This document shows positions 8,823 through 18,348 of a DNA stretch of 24,184 nucleotides, piece after piece. The DNA comes from Chara braunii (lineage: Eukaryota > Streptophyta > Charophyceae > Charales > Characeae), in contig BFEA01000021.1 in assembly GCA_003427395.1 (NCBI GenBank), positions 1,805,932 through 1,830,115 on the forward strand, given 5' to 3'. The position numbers were made by a program, and so were the translations under genes. Positions within the stretch are counted from its first letter, which is position 1; each line of letters begins with the position of its first letter. The notes beneath the pieces are model-generated. The model ran no database searches and was not told where the DNA came from. It saw nothing but the letters and a program-made list of their open reading frames with translations.

Positions 8823-9185
8823 AAATATTCATTGAAAGCGTTGAAGACAGAAGTGAAGGAGTTCCGACAGCATACAGCCCGCAAACCATACTATTACACC
8901 CCGGGCTATCATTCCTAGGAACAATTCGTCATCTTCTGGGTCTCATCGGCATGCTCACACTTATGCCCCTTACTGCAATCAACAGTTTCACGGGCGGCAC
9001 GCCCACAGAAAAACCCCGCCACTCATTTTTCCTCCACCTTGTGGACTTAATCAGCCACCTGCTCACTTGCACGTTGGGCCCTCGGTTTGTGTCTTCAAAA
9101 CAGGCAAAATACAAGAACTACGTTGGCGTCCCGAATACGCGAAGGGCCTCCTGACTCCTTAAAACCAGTGTCGAGCCTCGCTTGA

Positions 9186-9229
<44 letters not shown>

Positions 9230-9589
9230 AAGAATAAAGATAAAAAATAAAAAAATAAAAAAAAACGAAAACCGCACGGCGAAGGGGAAGAAAGAAAAAA
9301 AGATTTACTAATACCGCCTCCGTCCTACATAATTACCCCGCAAGCAGCAAAACGATAGGGAATAGCCTCGCTGGGTCCTCCACCCCGTGATCCCTTCGCG
9401 CCATTCCCACACTCCCGCGCACTCGCTCGCCGACCTCGATCTCTGTGTCCCTCAGATGAAACTTCGACACGATAACTAGTAATACTAGGCCAAGGCTATT
9501 TATAGTTATAATCGTAAGTCATATAAATAGTTACCGCTACGCGTGTGGGTTCGCTAAATGCTACCCGGTCACCCTCTAGCCTCACCAGC
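8823..9589. other. No gene seen apart from microsatellite
   Basis: Open frames near 8929-9154 lack recognisable motifs. The stretch holds the AAT microsatellite and an A-rich tail at about 9240-9300. From about 9486 it may already contain weakly aligned 5' sequence of the dispersed repeat annotated from 9590. Confidence 0.5.
9186..9229. repeat. AAT trinucleotide microsatellite
   Basis: About fourteen uninterrupted AAT-type repeats, followed by an A-rich stretch containing AATAAAAA. It produces the Leu-run frame on the minus strand. Confidence 0.97.
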
Positions 9590-9937
9590 TAAACTCACCG
9601 TCGTCGCATCTTGCTATCGATGTCACCATCTGTACGTACACTGTAGTCACAGTCAAGCACACCAATCAGTAGATAAAATCGTTTTAATCCTAGTCTAAAT
9701 CAGAGATAAAAACTTGGTTGGCAACCATGTGGATTTCACAACCATCAGCAAGAAGGAAGATCATGTGCGCCTTATATCTCCTCGCCCACTCACTCTCTAT
9801 TTCGAGTCAACCACTTAGTCAGCATAATCGAAACACAGTCGTGACGCGCGCGGTGTACTCATATTTTAAATCAAACTTGTTTTCTCTCATTTGCAAAAAC
9901 TAGGGTGAATACCCTTGTAAGGGTATTCGCACCGACA
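9590..9937 (+). repeat. Dispersed repeat with terminal hairpin, copy 2
   Basis: This is the partner of 5985-6334. Its right end carries a perfect 10-bp hairpin, GAATACCCTT (9907-9916) and AAGGGTATTC (9919-9928) around GT, followed by GCACCGACA, after which the two copies diverge. The hairpin is better preserved here than in copy 1, which has one G-T wobble. Weak similarity to copy 1 may reach back to about 9486. Element class unknown. Confidence 0.75.
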
Positions 9938-12037
9938 ACTTACCGGACCATATTAAGCGACGTCCCCATCGCTTCAAGGAATCAAAGGCTATCCCTTCAT
10001 CCATAACTCAAAATGTTGACAAGAAAGGAACCAATCCGATTAGCCGACAGACTCCAGTTCGAGGATTCCAACAATTCATGTCAAACAGAACTATATGCTG
10101 TCAAGATTCTAACTTGGGTCTCCATTGTCCTGATACTAGGACGCCGGTGTACTGGGCATACGTACTACAATATAAGTTTTCGTGGCCCTCTCAATAGTCC
10201 TCTCCCCCTTGTCCTAGAGAACGCCAGTTTTTCGTTGGATGTCTCATCTAGTCTCCGCCCTGCATGCAAGGTCATAACTAGGGACACGGGCCCTAACCGA
10301 GACCTTTGAAGGCATTCTTGCCTCCCTTCCAAAATTTCTTACAGCCCAAAACATATATATAAGTATATATATAACTTTTATCTCGGACTCTTCCTGCAGT
10401 CTAGTACAGAAGGGTCATGTCCCCATCTTGGCCCGCCATAGTTTGGTTGATCGAGCCAGAACTACGTACCACTGCGTTGTTATTTTAGCGGCAGTGCCTC
10501 GCTGGTGATGCAAAGATAGACTTTCTCCTGATAAACATTCAATCTGGACTCTCAAAAGACCCAATAGACTCGACTTTTATCCCTTCGACATCGCGCGGGA
10601 GTAAAAACTCTCCGAGGCGTCCACACCTCTTAATGATTTACATTTTGGTAAGACGTGGATTCGCTACTAGGTTACACCGATCGGCAACCAACACTCGGGG
10701 TTGCGCCCTAGTGATGCTAAGAACTGCCTCTTAGTTGAACATCCTCGCGTATGCCTTAAGATAAGCAACAAGTGGTTGAACGGTGTATCGCAACAAACAC
10801 AGGCCTACTGCGGGACTATGTAGAGGTATATCTTACTCAAAAAGGTCTTTACCATTTCCCTATGGAACAACATAGAGAGCACGGCATCCTTTTCAAAAAT
10901 CACAATAAAAATCACCGCCCGATTCACAAGATTGTGGTCTTCCAGCTTGATCGGAGCAAGTAGACCACACATCTTAGAGACATCTTCCAAATGAACCATT
11001 TTTGTGACATTTCAAAATTCCACCAACAGTCCAATAAATCAGTTTTTTGGTCCTCCTCGTCAGACTTTATCATTCAAAAATTGCTTTCCATGCCATTAAA
11101 TCTTTTAGTCACATTCTATTTGAAGGGGTCTCAACCATTAAGTCATTCAGTCATCGTCTCACTCAAGGATGAACCTCCATATGATTTTTCAAAACATTTT
11201 TCATCTGAAGGTGAAATCATGTGAACAAATATCACCTTCCTATTGGAAAAGGTGTCAACCATGAAACCACTCACCATTGAAAGACCAACTTATGGATCCC
11301 CGTCACAACTCAACAATAAACATTCGGCATGCTAAAACATCCTTCCACAAAACGTATTGCACTCCCCCTCCTTATACTCGGTCTCATCATCTGTCTGTAG
11401 GCAGGTTACACGAGTATACCGAAGAGTAGATAATTTACATATTTTACATTCACAAAACAGATGAGATGCATCTTGTACATCTCTTACACAAAGTGATCAT
11501 ACATCATGATAAATCTACATATGTGAGAGTGATTGTGATCGTCGTACACAAATGATAGTTTTGGGAATCTCAACTCAATATACACTCTGAGGTGGGGTAT
11601 CCCCCTCCCAAAAGAATGTAACAAAATAGTATCAGACTCACACACTTACTCAAATTGAGTAAAATCAGGTTAAATATGATATAAAGTAATCACACTATTA
11701 TATACTAAAATTCATATGATCCCAACTCACAAAGGTTCAAGATAGTCACGATGTCATAAACGTAAAACACTCCCTATGTAACTCACATACCACACAACTG
11801 AGCCATGTCACCTAAACAGTATGAAACTCCTCAAAGATAATCTTACGCTACAAATTTGTGTCTATACAACTAAGCAGCGTGGGTGTCAGAAGCTAAAGAC
11901 AAAAACGCATACCCCTGTCTCAAATGTATACACACTCGACTCAGTTCCTATATACAAGAATAATTTGTTCTTACTTGCTCATTAGGACTGTATCCCAGCG
12001 ACGAGCAGTCTCCTACTGACACATAGGCAAGCCAGCC
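9938..12037. other. No supported gene over 2.1 kb
   Basis: Short open frames on both strands (for example 10013-10309, 10772-10963 and 10991-11224) show no domain or motif that I know. A short TA-rich run lies near 10350-10370. Loosely similar TTTGAAGG/TTGGAAAAGG...TCTCAACCAT-type phrases near 11110-11140 and 11235-11265 hint at an old duplication. If the gag fragment once continued into pol, that sequence should lie here on the minus strand, but I could not find reverse transcriptase or integrase motifs. Confidence 0.45.
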
Positions 12038-12170
12038 CCTACTCACTCATCTTCTTCTGGTTTTGCCTATACAACTGGACTCTATTCCCCTCAACAGATT
12101 GCTCCACCAATTGCCTCATCCTATCATACATCCTACCATCCTTCTTAGTGACCTTTCATGTTGCCTTGTC

Positions 12171-12698
12171 CTAGCGAAATTTTGGACACTTTAGAGCTCG
12201 GTGTTCCCCTTTCTGGCAGAAGAAGCAGAATTGGTCACTCTGCCTTCGGAACCTCTTTTTCCTCTTTTGGGAATTTGGGGATGGGGCTATCTCTGTAGCC
12301 TCTCTGATCAGCTCATGACATAGGGGTATTTCCATGGGCCCCTCAAGTCCTAACTTTGACGCCCGAGTATCCAACGCACCCTGTGCTCCACCTGCCTCTG
12401 GCGTGTACTCCGGTGTATCCAGCCTTTGTGACCTACCCTCACACACGCCTCCCATCGTGACCATTGTTTCCTCCTCATGAGATGTCTCCATCCTCTCCTC
12501 AGGCATAGGTGTGCTTACTCCCTCTGGCATACTGTTGAGTGTCTCCAAAAGTACATCCATTGACCCCTTGTCTGATCCCTGAGCACGTTCATTGATAGCC
12601 CTTTGCAACCCACCTTCAGCTAGCATTGGCAGATATACTAGCGTTGGCTTGCAAGACGGTGCATGCCAAGTAGCCAACTTCGTAGGTGCCCTAAACAC
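12171..12698 (-). CDS. Gag C-terminal remnant with CCHC zinc knuckle
   Basis: This is the longest intact piece of the broken gag. The last residues of the 175-residue frame form CX2CX4HX4C, with C158, C161, H166 and C171. This is the nucleic-acid-binding knuckle typical of retroelement nucleocapsid regions. A basic patch (KRKKRFRR) precedes it. The frame ends at TAG (12173-12171), but family-like sequence continues in the same frame past this stop and a nearby TGA to about 12038. The TAG is therefore read as a mutation within the original gene. The true start lies upstream in other fragments, so this is not a separate gene. Confidence 0.7.
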   Translation of the reverse strand: MFRAPTKLATWHAPSCKPTLVYLPMLAEGGLQRAINERAQGSDKGSMDVLLETLNSMPEGVSTPMPEERMETSHEEETMVTMGGVCEGRSQRLDTPEYTPEAGGAQGALDTRASKLGLEGPMEIPLCHELIREATEIAPSPNSQKRKKRFRRQSDQFCFFCQKGEHRALKCPKFR

Positions 12699-12710
12699 AA
12701 AGGCTTTTGT

Positions 12711-13262
12711 TTATGCCTCTCTCTTTGCCTCTGCCTCTGCTGGGTCCAAGATGACCTTCCCAATGGCTGGGTCCTGGGAGGACTTCGTCACAGGTCGATG
12801 CCCAAACAGGCCTTGTAATGCCTCGCCTTGAATGTCGTAGCAACGACTCTCAATCCAATCTACCACCGTGGTAAATGTCATCCTCTCAACCCTCGCTGCC
12901 ATGTCTTGAAGTTGTCACTTCAAGTCTAGCACCGTATTTTGGAACGTAGTGGCCTCGCCAGTTAGCTGCGCCCTAAGCTTCTGAATCTCTGACTCGGCCG
13001 CCTCCAAATGTTCCGTCATATCTGCTATCTCATACTTCTTTTCTGCCAAGGCACCTTCCAACATTAGATACCTTTAGAAAGAAGTCTCAGTCAATATGCG
13101 GATCCTCCGGTCCAAAGCCTCATCTACCTTCCTTGCGGCCTCAAGTCCTGCTCTTGCCAGGTCCCCCAGTCTCTCTGATTCATGCTCTCGTGGTGCTGGG
13201 CGCACTCCAACTTTATGGTCCCCGTACTCTTTCCTAAATCCCAGCGACTCGGCATGTCCTAG
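12711..13262 (-). pseudogene. Gag middle segment, coiled-coil region
   Basis: In the same frame as the zinc-knuckle piece, the translation from about 13262 reads into a Glu/Lys/Ala-rich stretch. It carries motifs such as HESERLGDL, EIADMTEHLEAAESEIQKL and MAARVERMTFTTVVDW. Stops interrupt it near 13077 (TAA) and 12914 (TGA where CGA would fit). Heptad-like spacing of hydrophobic residues suggests a coiled coil used in particle assembly. That function is an inference from gag families. Confidence 0.6.
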
Positions 13263-13785
13263 GCTGTACGTCCGGTGGTTGGTCCGGGAGCGTCCTTGTT
13301 GTCTCCAACCTTTCTCTCTTTCTCCATATCTCCTCTATGCACTTATCCCTCCTAGCTCGCCTCTCCTTAGTCGTCTCGCCTGATGGTGCTCTCGACTCTG
13401 TCCACCGAACCTCCTGTGTTGGGACCTCAGCCCTCTCCTCTCTCTCTGTTGTCTGGGGTTGCTCCGAAGGTGGCTCAACGGATGTGGGCCCCCCAATATC
13501 AAGGTGTTCCTCAGCATCGGCCTCTATATGCATATTAATAACCACACGAACACTTGCTCTCCAATTTGCCTCTTCTCGCACTATCTCCTCCCTTCGTCTC
13601 GGCGAAAAGTCTGTCTCAGGAGGAAATGGTGAAATCTCTCTATGCTTGGGCTCCTTTCCTGCCTCCTGGGTAGCCTTCAGAACTCGCTCAAGGCCTTGCT
13701 CTAGGACTGACGTATGAGGAGGGGTATCATCTCTAACCTCAATCACCTCCTCGACACGCCGCTTGACCTGATCTCCCTGCTCCAC
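13234..13785 (-). pseudogene. Gag charged linker segment
   Basis: This 183-codon open frame is very rich in Glu and Arg and has no domain that I recognise. It lies exactly between the gag core and the coiled-coil frame. It shares about 45 bp with the preceding frame (13785-13739), so a shift of reading frame is needed near 13785-13800, and another near 13255-13275. It is read as part of the same dead gene and not an independent protein. Confidence 0.55.
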
Positions 13786-14412
13786 CTTGCACTAAATTGC
13801 GCTGCTTTTGTTGTGCCTTTGTAAGGTGTTGAGGCCCCGACACCTCATCCTTATAGTCCTCCTGCGCAGCCTCCTCGACGACCGACTTTTTTCCCTTTCC
13901 TTGGACCGTGGTCGCCACTTTCCTCTGCATCATATGGTCCTTTCCATAGCCCAATTCAGCGAGCACATCTGTGGCGATCCATTTTACCTCTGGGGTCTCC
14001 GTCAAGGCTGCATCACGCTCCTTTCACTTCCGCCTATGCTGGTGCATCTGGTATTGATAAACTTGGTCTAAATCGCCTTCCTCAATGCATTTGGCTATCG
14101 TGACCCAGGTGAGCTTCTCACCCCCTTCACCTCAACTTGCCAATTCTTGGGCCTCGGAGGCGTTGAAAAGCCCGAGGAAAATAGTGCATTGCTCTTCCTC
14201 CGAGATCCCTGGGACTTTCCTCGCCTTCTGCTTGAATTCATCTTCAAGGGCTCCGACGGTGGTGTAATCATTTATATTCATCACCTTCAGATTGACTACC
14301 GTTAATAGGCCATCCACTAGCCTAAACTGGTTTTGAATTTCATCTTTGAACCTGGTCCAACTTCCATGCGCTGCAGCTATAACCTTATTCACATCATGAT
14401 GAAGACCATGTC
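13739..14412 (-). pseudogene. Gag core segment (N-terminal truncated)
   Basis: One frame runs from a stop near 14411 to 13739 and contains two in-frame TGA codons, after ELAS and after QHRRK. The second is one transition from CGA. Recognisable pieces are AAHGSW, FRLVDGLLTV, ARKVPGISEEEQC, then WIATDVLAELGYGKD and LTKAQQKQRNL. There is no convincing ATG; the open part could begin at GTG 14392, but homologous-looking sequence already starts at the truncation. This is the most diagnostic part for a family search. Confidence 0.65.
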
Positions 14413-15105
14413 ACACGTACTTCAAAATGCGTTTTTATGTGTGACCCTGAGGCAAACGTTGTTCAGTCTATTTTTCTACATAATATTTTTTTGGATTTTT
14501 TCTATTTTTGTTTTTCCCCTTTGTCGGGACGCTCCCTTGTCCTTACACGGTCGGGCCGAGGTGAAAACAGGGTGACTGGGGCAGCCCGGATGGTAGCCTA
14601 GATATATATTCTATAAAGATATCTATATATGTATTATTCTCCCTCTTTGTCTACAGTTTGTCGAACAATGTTGTTTGACAATATTTACAATGACTTCGGT
14701 TGCACCCTATTACGGTTTTCTTTTGTCAAGTTGAGTGTCAGTGGTCAGTGTTACTTGACTAAACGTTTGTTTGGGAGGGGTTTCCACCCCATACCGAACG
14801 TTCGAGGGCTGACCGGACATGGGAGGGGACAAACTTCCTAAAGTTTGCCCCGCCAATTTTTTTTTAAGGGTAAAAAAAAAAAAGTATTTTTTTTTTAATA
14901 ATGTAAACCACACGTCTATTAATTTCAAGTCATTCGGCCCCAAAAAACAAAATAAAAAAAAATTGTCAAAGTTGATGATATGTGTGTGAACCCACTCACT
15001 ATTTTTTTTTTTTTTTTTCTTAAACCTTTTTAATGTGTTTGTGCGTATTTATAGTAGTGTGCTTGTTTATGTGTGTATGTTTGTTTGTTTGTGTGTTTAT
15101 ATGTA
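14413..15105. other. No gene seen; AT-rich with T/A runs
   Basis: A T-rich patch covers 14459-14520, and A or T runs occur at 14857-14897 and 15003-15019. A hairpin-forming stretch lies at about 14824-14855, with GGGGACAAACTT opposite AAGTTTGCCCC. CCGAACGTTCG, a motif recurring elsewhere in the window, occurs near 14800. No LTR could be defined beside the gag remnant. Confidence 0.5.
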
Positions 15106-15179
15106 TATGAGAGAGAGAGATGGGGGGGCGTACGGGACCCCTTCGGAAGGCGTTCAGCCGCTCGGGCCGAACGCGGACA

Positions 15180-15258
<79 letters not shown>

Positions 15259-15397
15259 CAAAAAATTCCGAAAAACAAATACGTTATGGAGAAAAATAAA
15301 CTAAACAACATTTGCTAGGTCACTATATACAAATTCTTTACCAAATTTGAATTAAAAATCAAATACAGAAAATAAACACCGTGATAAAAATAAAAAA
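15106..15397. repeat. Dispersed repeat copy A, with AT microsatellite
   Basis: Blocks GGGACCCC, GGCGTTCAG, GGGCCGAACGC, TTTCAAAAA, TTCTTTACCAAATTTGAA and AAAAATCAAATACA recur at about 17155-17400. The centre of this copy has expanded into an AT dinucleotide run, whereas the other copy has poly-A at the equivalent place. No coding sequence. Confidence 0.75.
15183..15257. repeat. AT dinucleotide microsatellite
   Basis: About 37 uninterrupted AT units within dispersed repeat copy A. It accounts for the Ile-Tyr frames on both strands. Confidence 0.97.
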
Positions 15398-15417
15398 AAA
15401 TAAAAAGAGAATTAAAA

Positions 15418-15735
15418 TGAGTGAGTGTGTCAGCACCTTTTCGACACCGCCATCTTTGCCGATTTTTAATTATTTGTTTGCATTAAAAAATGCCATGGAA
15501 ATTTACAGATATGTAGTTTACATAATCATTAACTCATTAATTTTTTTTTTTTAATAATATTTTTTCTTAGGACCCGAAATAAACTGAAAACAAAAAGTAA
15601 AAAGTGAAAAAAAAAACAAAATAGTAAGTGGGCGAGCACGTTTTGACACCCCCATCTTTGACGATTTTTCATATTTTTTTGGCTTAGCAGAATGACTTCA
15701 AAATTTATAGGTGTGTAGGTGATACTATAAAGAAC
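15418..15735. repeat. Two-copy repeat, ~202-bp period
   Basis: GACACCGCCATCTTTGCCGATTTTT near 15443 recurs as a variant near 15645. A similar lead-in (GAGTGAGTGTG or AGTAAGTGGGCG) and a similar tail (AAATTTA, then TGTAG) are present in both. The unit is AT-rich and non-coding. Confidence 0.7.
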
Positions 15736-15775
15736 TTACAAAAACAAATTCAGAAAAAAAAAAACTTATTTTTAG

Positions 15776-15898
15776 GCGCCGAAATGTTTTTTGGTGGGGG
15801 CCGAACGTGGAGGTGTTCGGCCCCCGAACGGGACCCCGAACGCCCAAACGTTCGGGGGCCAACCCGGGGGCCCCCGAACGTTCGGTTAGGTAACCTTG
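15776..15898. repeat. CGAACG-rich palindromic GC island
   Basis: Within AT-rich surroundings this stretch has many CGAACG and CGTTCG copies. One hairpin has 14-bp perfect arms, AACGTTCGGGGGCC (15847-15860) and GGCCCCCGAACGTT (15869-15882), around an 8-base loop. An AT run follows at 15899-15930. The role is unknown. Confidence 0.8.

Positions 15899-15930
<32 letters not shown>
15899..15930. repeat. TA dinucleotide run
   Basis: A TA repeat with one G interruption (TATGTATA), adjoining the palindromic GC island. Confidence 0.95.
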
Positions 15931-16360
15931 AGAGAATGCGCTAACATAAATTTTTGAATCTTAATTAGGGAATACGATCTTGTAAGTTTTGTTTGGAGAG
16001 CCGCATGCAATGAAAGTTGCATGTACGGTTTGAAGGAGAAAAAAAAAAACATTTTAAATTTTGTGACATACAACGTTATCAAAGTGACCTCACATTATTC
16101 ACGCAGTGCTTACTACTTATGTTATCTTTCATTATTATCTTATCGTACTTTTTTTTGTTATGTTTGTTCGTATAGATAGGTTTACAAACTGGTTTGTTCC
16201 TATTTTTATTGCAGCGTCTGGTATATTATTCCCATAATTAAACATTATTAGTTTTTTGTTATTACTACCATCATTATTACTTTTTCTAAGTTTTGTTTTA
16301 GACTAGTCGTAAAATAACTCAAATTAAGGTATCCCATCCCCTGTTAATACTAAACAAACA
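15931..16360. other. No gene seen
   Basis: AT-rich sequence without open frames of note or recognisable motifs. Confidence 0.55.
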
Positions 16361-16910
16361 TAGGATGACTCATATTGGAGCATCCTACTATTTTCTTTAA
16401 TGTTCGGCATACAAGCAACACCTCATCATATTACTAATATAAAATAATGTAGGTTTCAAGATGGTATTAGGATGAACCTCACTGTAGCCTCATACTATTT
16501 TTGAATATTGCGCAGTCTAACTTCAAAAAAGTAATAGAATGACCCTCACTAGAGTATCCTACTTTGGTCGCTCGATCTTAAATAAGCAGATTGTACGTAA
16601 ACATGCAGACAAACAAGTAGTATGATGACTCATATTTATGTATTCCACCACTTTTTAACTGTCAGTTAATTCATATTCAACTTGATAATATGTTAACCAT
16701 CAATTAAGTCGCCTAGTACCTCTTGAATATTGCGCAATCTAACTTCAAACAAGTAATAGGATGACACTGATTGGAGTACCGTACAACCCGTTTGGTGTTA
16801 ACTCGCGCTGAAGTATCACACTACCTCCAATTCTTATGCATTCCACCATATTTCAATTTCAATAAAACCGAAGTCAAATGAGCAATAGGGCTACCCGCAC
16901 TGAAGCCTCC
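16361..16910. repeat. Decayed interspersed repeat with AGGATGAC...ATCCTA hairpins
   Basis: Six related units begin near 16361, 16469, 16536, 16622, 16758 and 16886, each around AGGATGACTCA...TGGAG...ATCCTAC. The best copy folds as TAGGATG/CATCCTA. The last folds as AATAGG-GCT against AGCC-CTATT with a small bulge. Several others have lost pairing. A 60-bp direct repeat beginning TGAATATTGCGCA connects 16502 and 16724 (222 bp apart). No coding content. Confidence 0.65.
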
Positions 16911-17055
16911 TATTATTGGCTTGACATGTAGGCGAACAGTAAAAGAACTTATGCTAGAGTTATTTTGCTCAGTCACCTGTCGTTCGTTTGTCCTTGCACC
17001 ATCTCACACCTTGCTTCCTAACATGGTTAAAGGCGTAATGCGTGCGACTCAAAAA

Positions 17056-17102
17056 CAATAATAATAATAATAATAGTAATAATAATAATAATAATAATTA
17101 AT
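17056..17102. repeat. AAT microsatellite with one interruption
   Basis: A run of AAT units broken once by AGT, continuing into AT-rich sequence. Confidence 0.95.
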
Positions 17103-17154
17103 AAAATAATATAACAATGATTCTAATAATAATGTGATAATCAGGATTATCAGT

Positions 17155-17225
17155 GCTCGGGACAGGCCGAACGCTGGAATGTTTGGGACCCCCTCTCAAT
17201 GCGTTCAGTCATTCAGTTGAAAGCG

Positions 17226-17256
<31 letters not shown>

Positions 17257-17400
17257 GAATTTCAAAAACTCTGAAAAAAAAATATGTTATGCAGAAGAAT
17301 AAGATGAACAATATTTGCCCCAACGTTACATCCACATTCTTTACCAAATTTGAAATAAAAATCAAATACAAAAAATAAATAATAATAATGAAAATAAGAA
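17155..17400. repeat. Dispersed repeat copy B, with poly-A
   Basis: The partner of 15106-15397. Shared order: GGCCGAACGC, GGGACCCC, GCGTTCAG, the simple-repeat slot (poly-A 17226-17255 here), TTTCAAAAA, TTCTTTACCAAATTTGAA and AAAATCAAATACA. The GGCCGAACGC block lies before GGGACCCC here but after it in copy A, so the left parts are rearranged. Confidence 0.7.
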
Positions 17401-17830
17401 AAAAACGTCAAGGGAAACGTCGGATACATGAAGCCAAGGGGAACCAGTGAAATGACAGAAGGGTTGTGCTCCACCGAAGCAATTCAACAATTTTGTTTGA
17501 AGAACAGTGAGCTCCATAACCATTTTCACATTTTTTCCCTTTTAGAAACCTCGTCTCAAATTTTGAAAACTCCTTGAAGTTCTCGGAGGGTTGTGTTCTG
17601 GTGCTGAATCACATGTTTTTAACTACTAGGGAATAGGTACGCAGGGTATCATTTGCCAATAATTTAATAAAAAACAGGTCAATGAATTAGGCCACAATTT
17701 TAGCCCCGGTGAAAATGAAGACAACCATTTTGTCATGTTGCATGGATTTGTTCTCAAAATGGAGCTCCACAAATTATCATCGAAGATGCGGTAATAAAGT
17801 ACAAGCCGAAGAAAAGAAAACAAGTTCGTC
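17401..17830. other. No gene seen
   Basis: Short open frames on both strands lack motifs that I recognise. The sequence is moderately AT-rich with no strong repeats. Confidence 0.5.
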
Positions 17831-17945
17831 TCAACACACACGTGACATTCAGGAGGTCGTGGGTTCAATTCAATTGGCCGCTTGGGCAGGCCAACCAGAT
17901 GAGATAGTCGGCTTGCTCATACCTGGGCGATATTAGTAGGGTTCA
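17830..17945 (+). other. Possible tRNA-related remnant (box-B-like)
   Basis: GGTCGTGGGTTCAATTC near 17856-17872 looks like a tRNA T-arm in plus orientation. A hairpin TTGGCC/GGCCAA follows (about 17873-17894). No box A could be identified upstream, so this may be the end of another SINE-like piece or chance. It lies directly beside the tail of the minus-strand SINE copy 2. Confidence 0.3.
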
Positions 17946-17950
17946 CGATG

Positions 17951-18348
17951 GCGTTATCGAGTGCATCGGTCCCACATGGTGACCCTCCTGGCCGCGTCAG
18001 GCATGATTTAGCAAGACTTCTAATCGAGCTGTGCCGCTCCGACCAAGTGTGTCAGCCATACCTCTCGCGAAGTCCTACGACAAGATAGTAGAGTCAAGCG
18101 AGGTACAACTTACATCCACCCGTGGGAGTTGACACCATCCCTTAGGTGGGTGTATCCCCATCGAGCCACCGAATCACTTGCAAAAGCTTTTTAGGGGCAA
18201 TCGCAGAGGTGGCTCAACCGAGGGTGTTTCTCGGTCGATGTATTATAAAGGGTACGAGCGATCGACGCCCGAATCGAACCCACACGAGAACCAACGCTTG
18301 GGGCGCTGATCTCCCAAGCGTGGCCCTATGCCGGTCGACTAGGACGAC
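17951..18348 (-). mobile_element. tRNA-headed SINE-like element, copy 2
   Basis: The partner of 139-605. The minus-strand tRNA-like head lies at 18348-18263, then a body sharing GCAATCGCAGAGGTGG (18197), GTGGGTGTATCCCC (about 18147) and GCCATACCTCTCGCG (about 18055), ending at the tail motif GGTC...GGGACCGATGCACTCGA near 17951. The tail motif matches the ends of the LSU-derived units at 7641-7910, suggesting a common retroposition partner. No target duplication was defined. Confidence 0.7.
18263..18348 (-). pseudogene. tRNA-like head of SINE copy 2
   Basis: On the minus strand, box A TAGTCGACCGG (18341-18331) and box B GGGTTCGATTCG (18281-18270) fit the Pol III internal promoter consensus. 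Between them lies a long stem CGCTTGGG/CCCAAGCG. The D arm does not pair properly and the middle stem is longer than a normal anticodon stem. This is therefore a tRNA-derived promoter head, not a tRNA. Confidence 0.65.

Larger units (their letters stand above)
12038..14412 (-). pseudogene. Broken retroelement gag gene (5'-truncated, frameshifted)
   Basis: Reading the minus strand from about 14412 to 12038 gives one gag-like protein broken by stops and at least two frame changes. The first frame (14412-13739) holds a gag core, including HGSW, RLVDGLLTV, KARKVPGISEEEQC and IFLGL, then a KLTWVTI/EEGDLDQV segment. The second frame (about 13785-13265) is highly charged. The third (about 13262-12038) has a heptad-like coiled-coil stretch (about 13075-12910), then the zinc knuckle and a tail containing KKDGRMYDRM and QLYRQNQ. 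At least three TGA/TAG breaks are one C-to-T change from CGA or CAG. The amino end is cut at a stop near 14411, and no LTR, primer-binding site or pol was seen. The wording recalls gag-like proteins of Chara braunii (from memory). Confidence 0.75.

Noticed and set aside
9907-9937. Definite Helitron 3' end
   Set aside because: The hairpin fits, but no CTRR terminus follows and no 5' TC end or RepHel gene was found, so only a tentative comparison is made.
11281-11300. Another AACTTA hairpin (CCAACTTATGG)
   Set aside because: The core resembles the array at 2289-3105, but the loop is one base short and there are no complementary outer arms.
14413-14900. LTR next to the gag remnant
   Set aside because: No terminal direct repeat, TG...CA ends or primer-binding site could be matched on the other side of the gag region.
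15035-15318. Ile-Tyr repeat frames
   Set aside because: Translation of the AT dinucleotide microsatellite.
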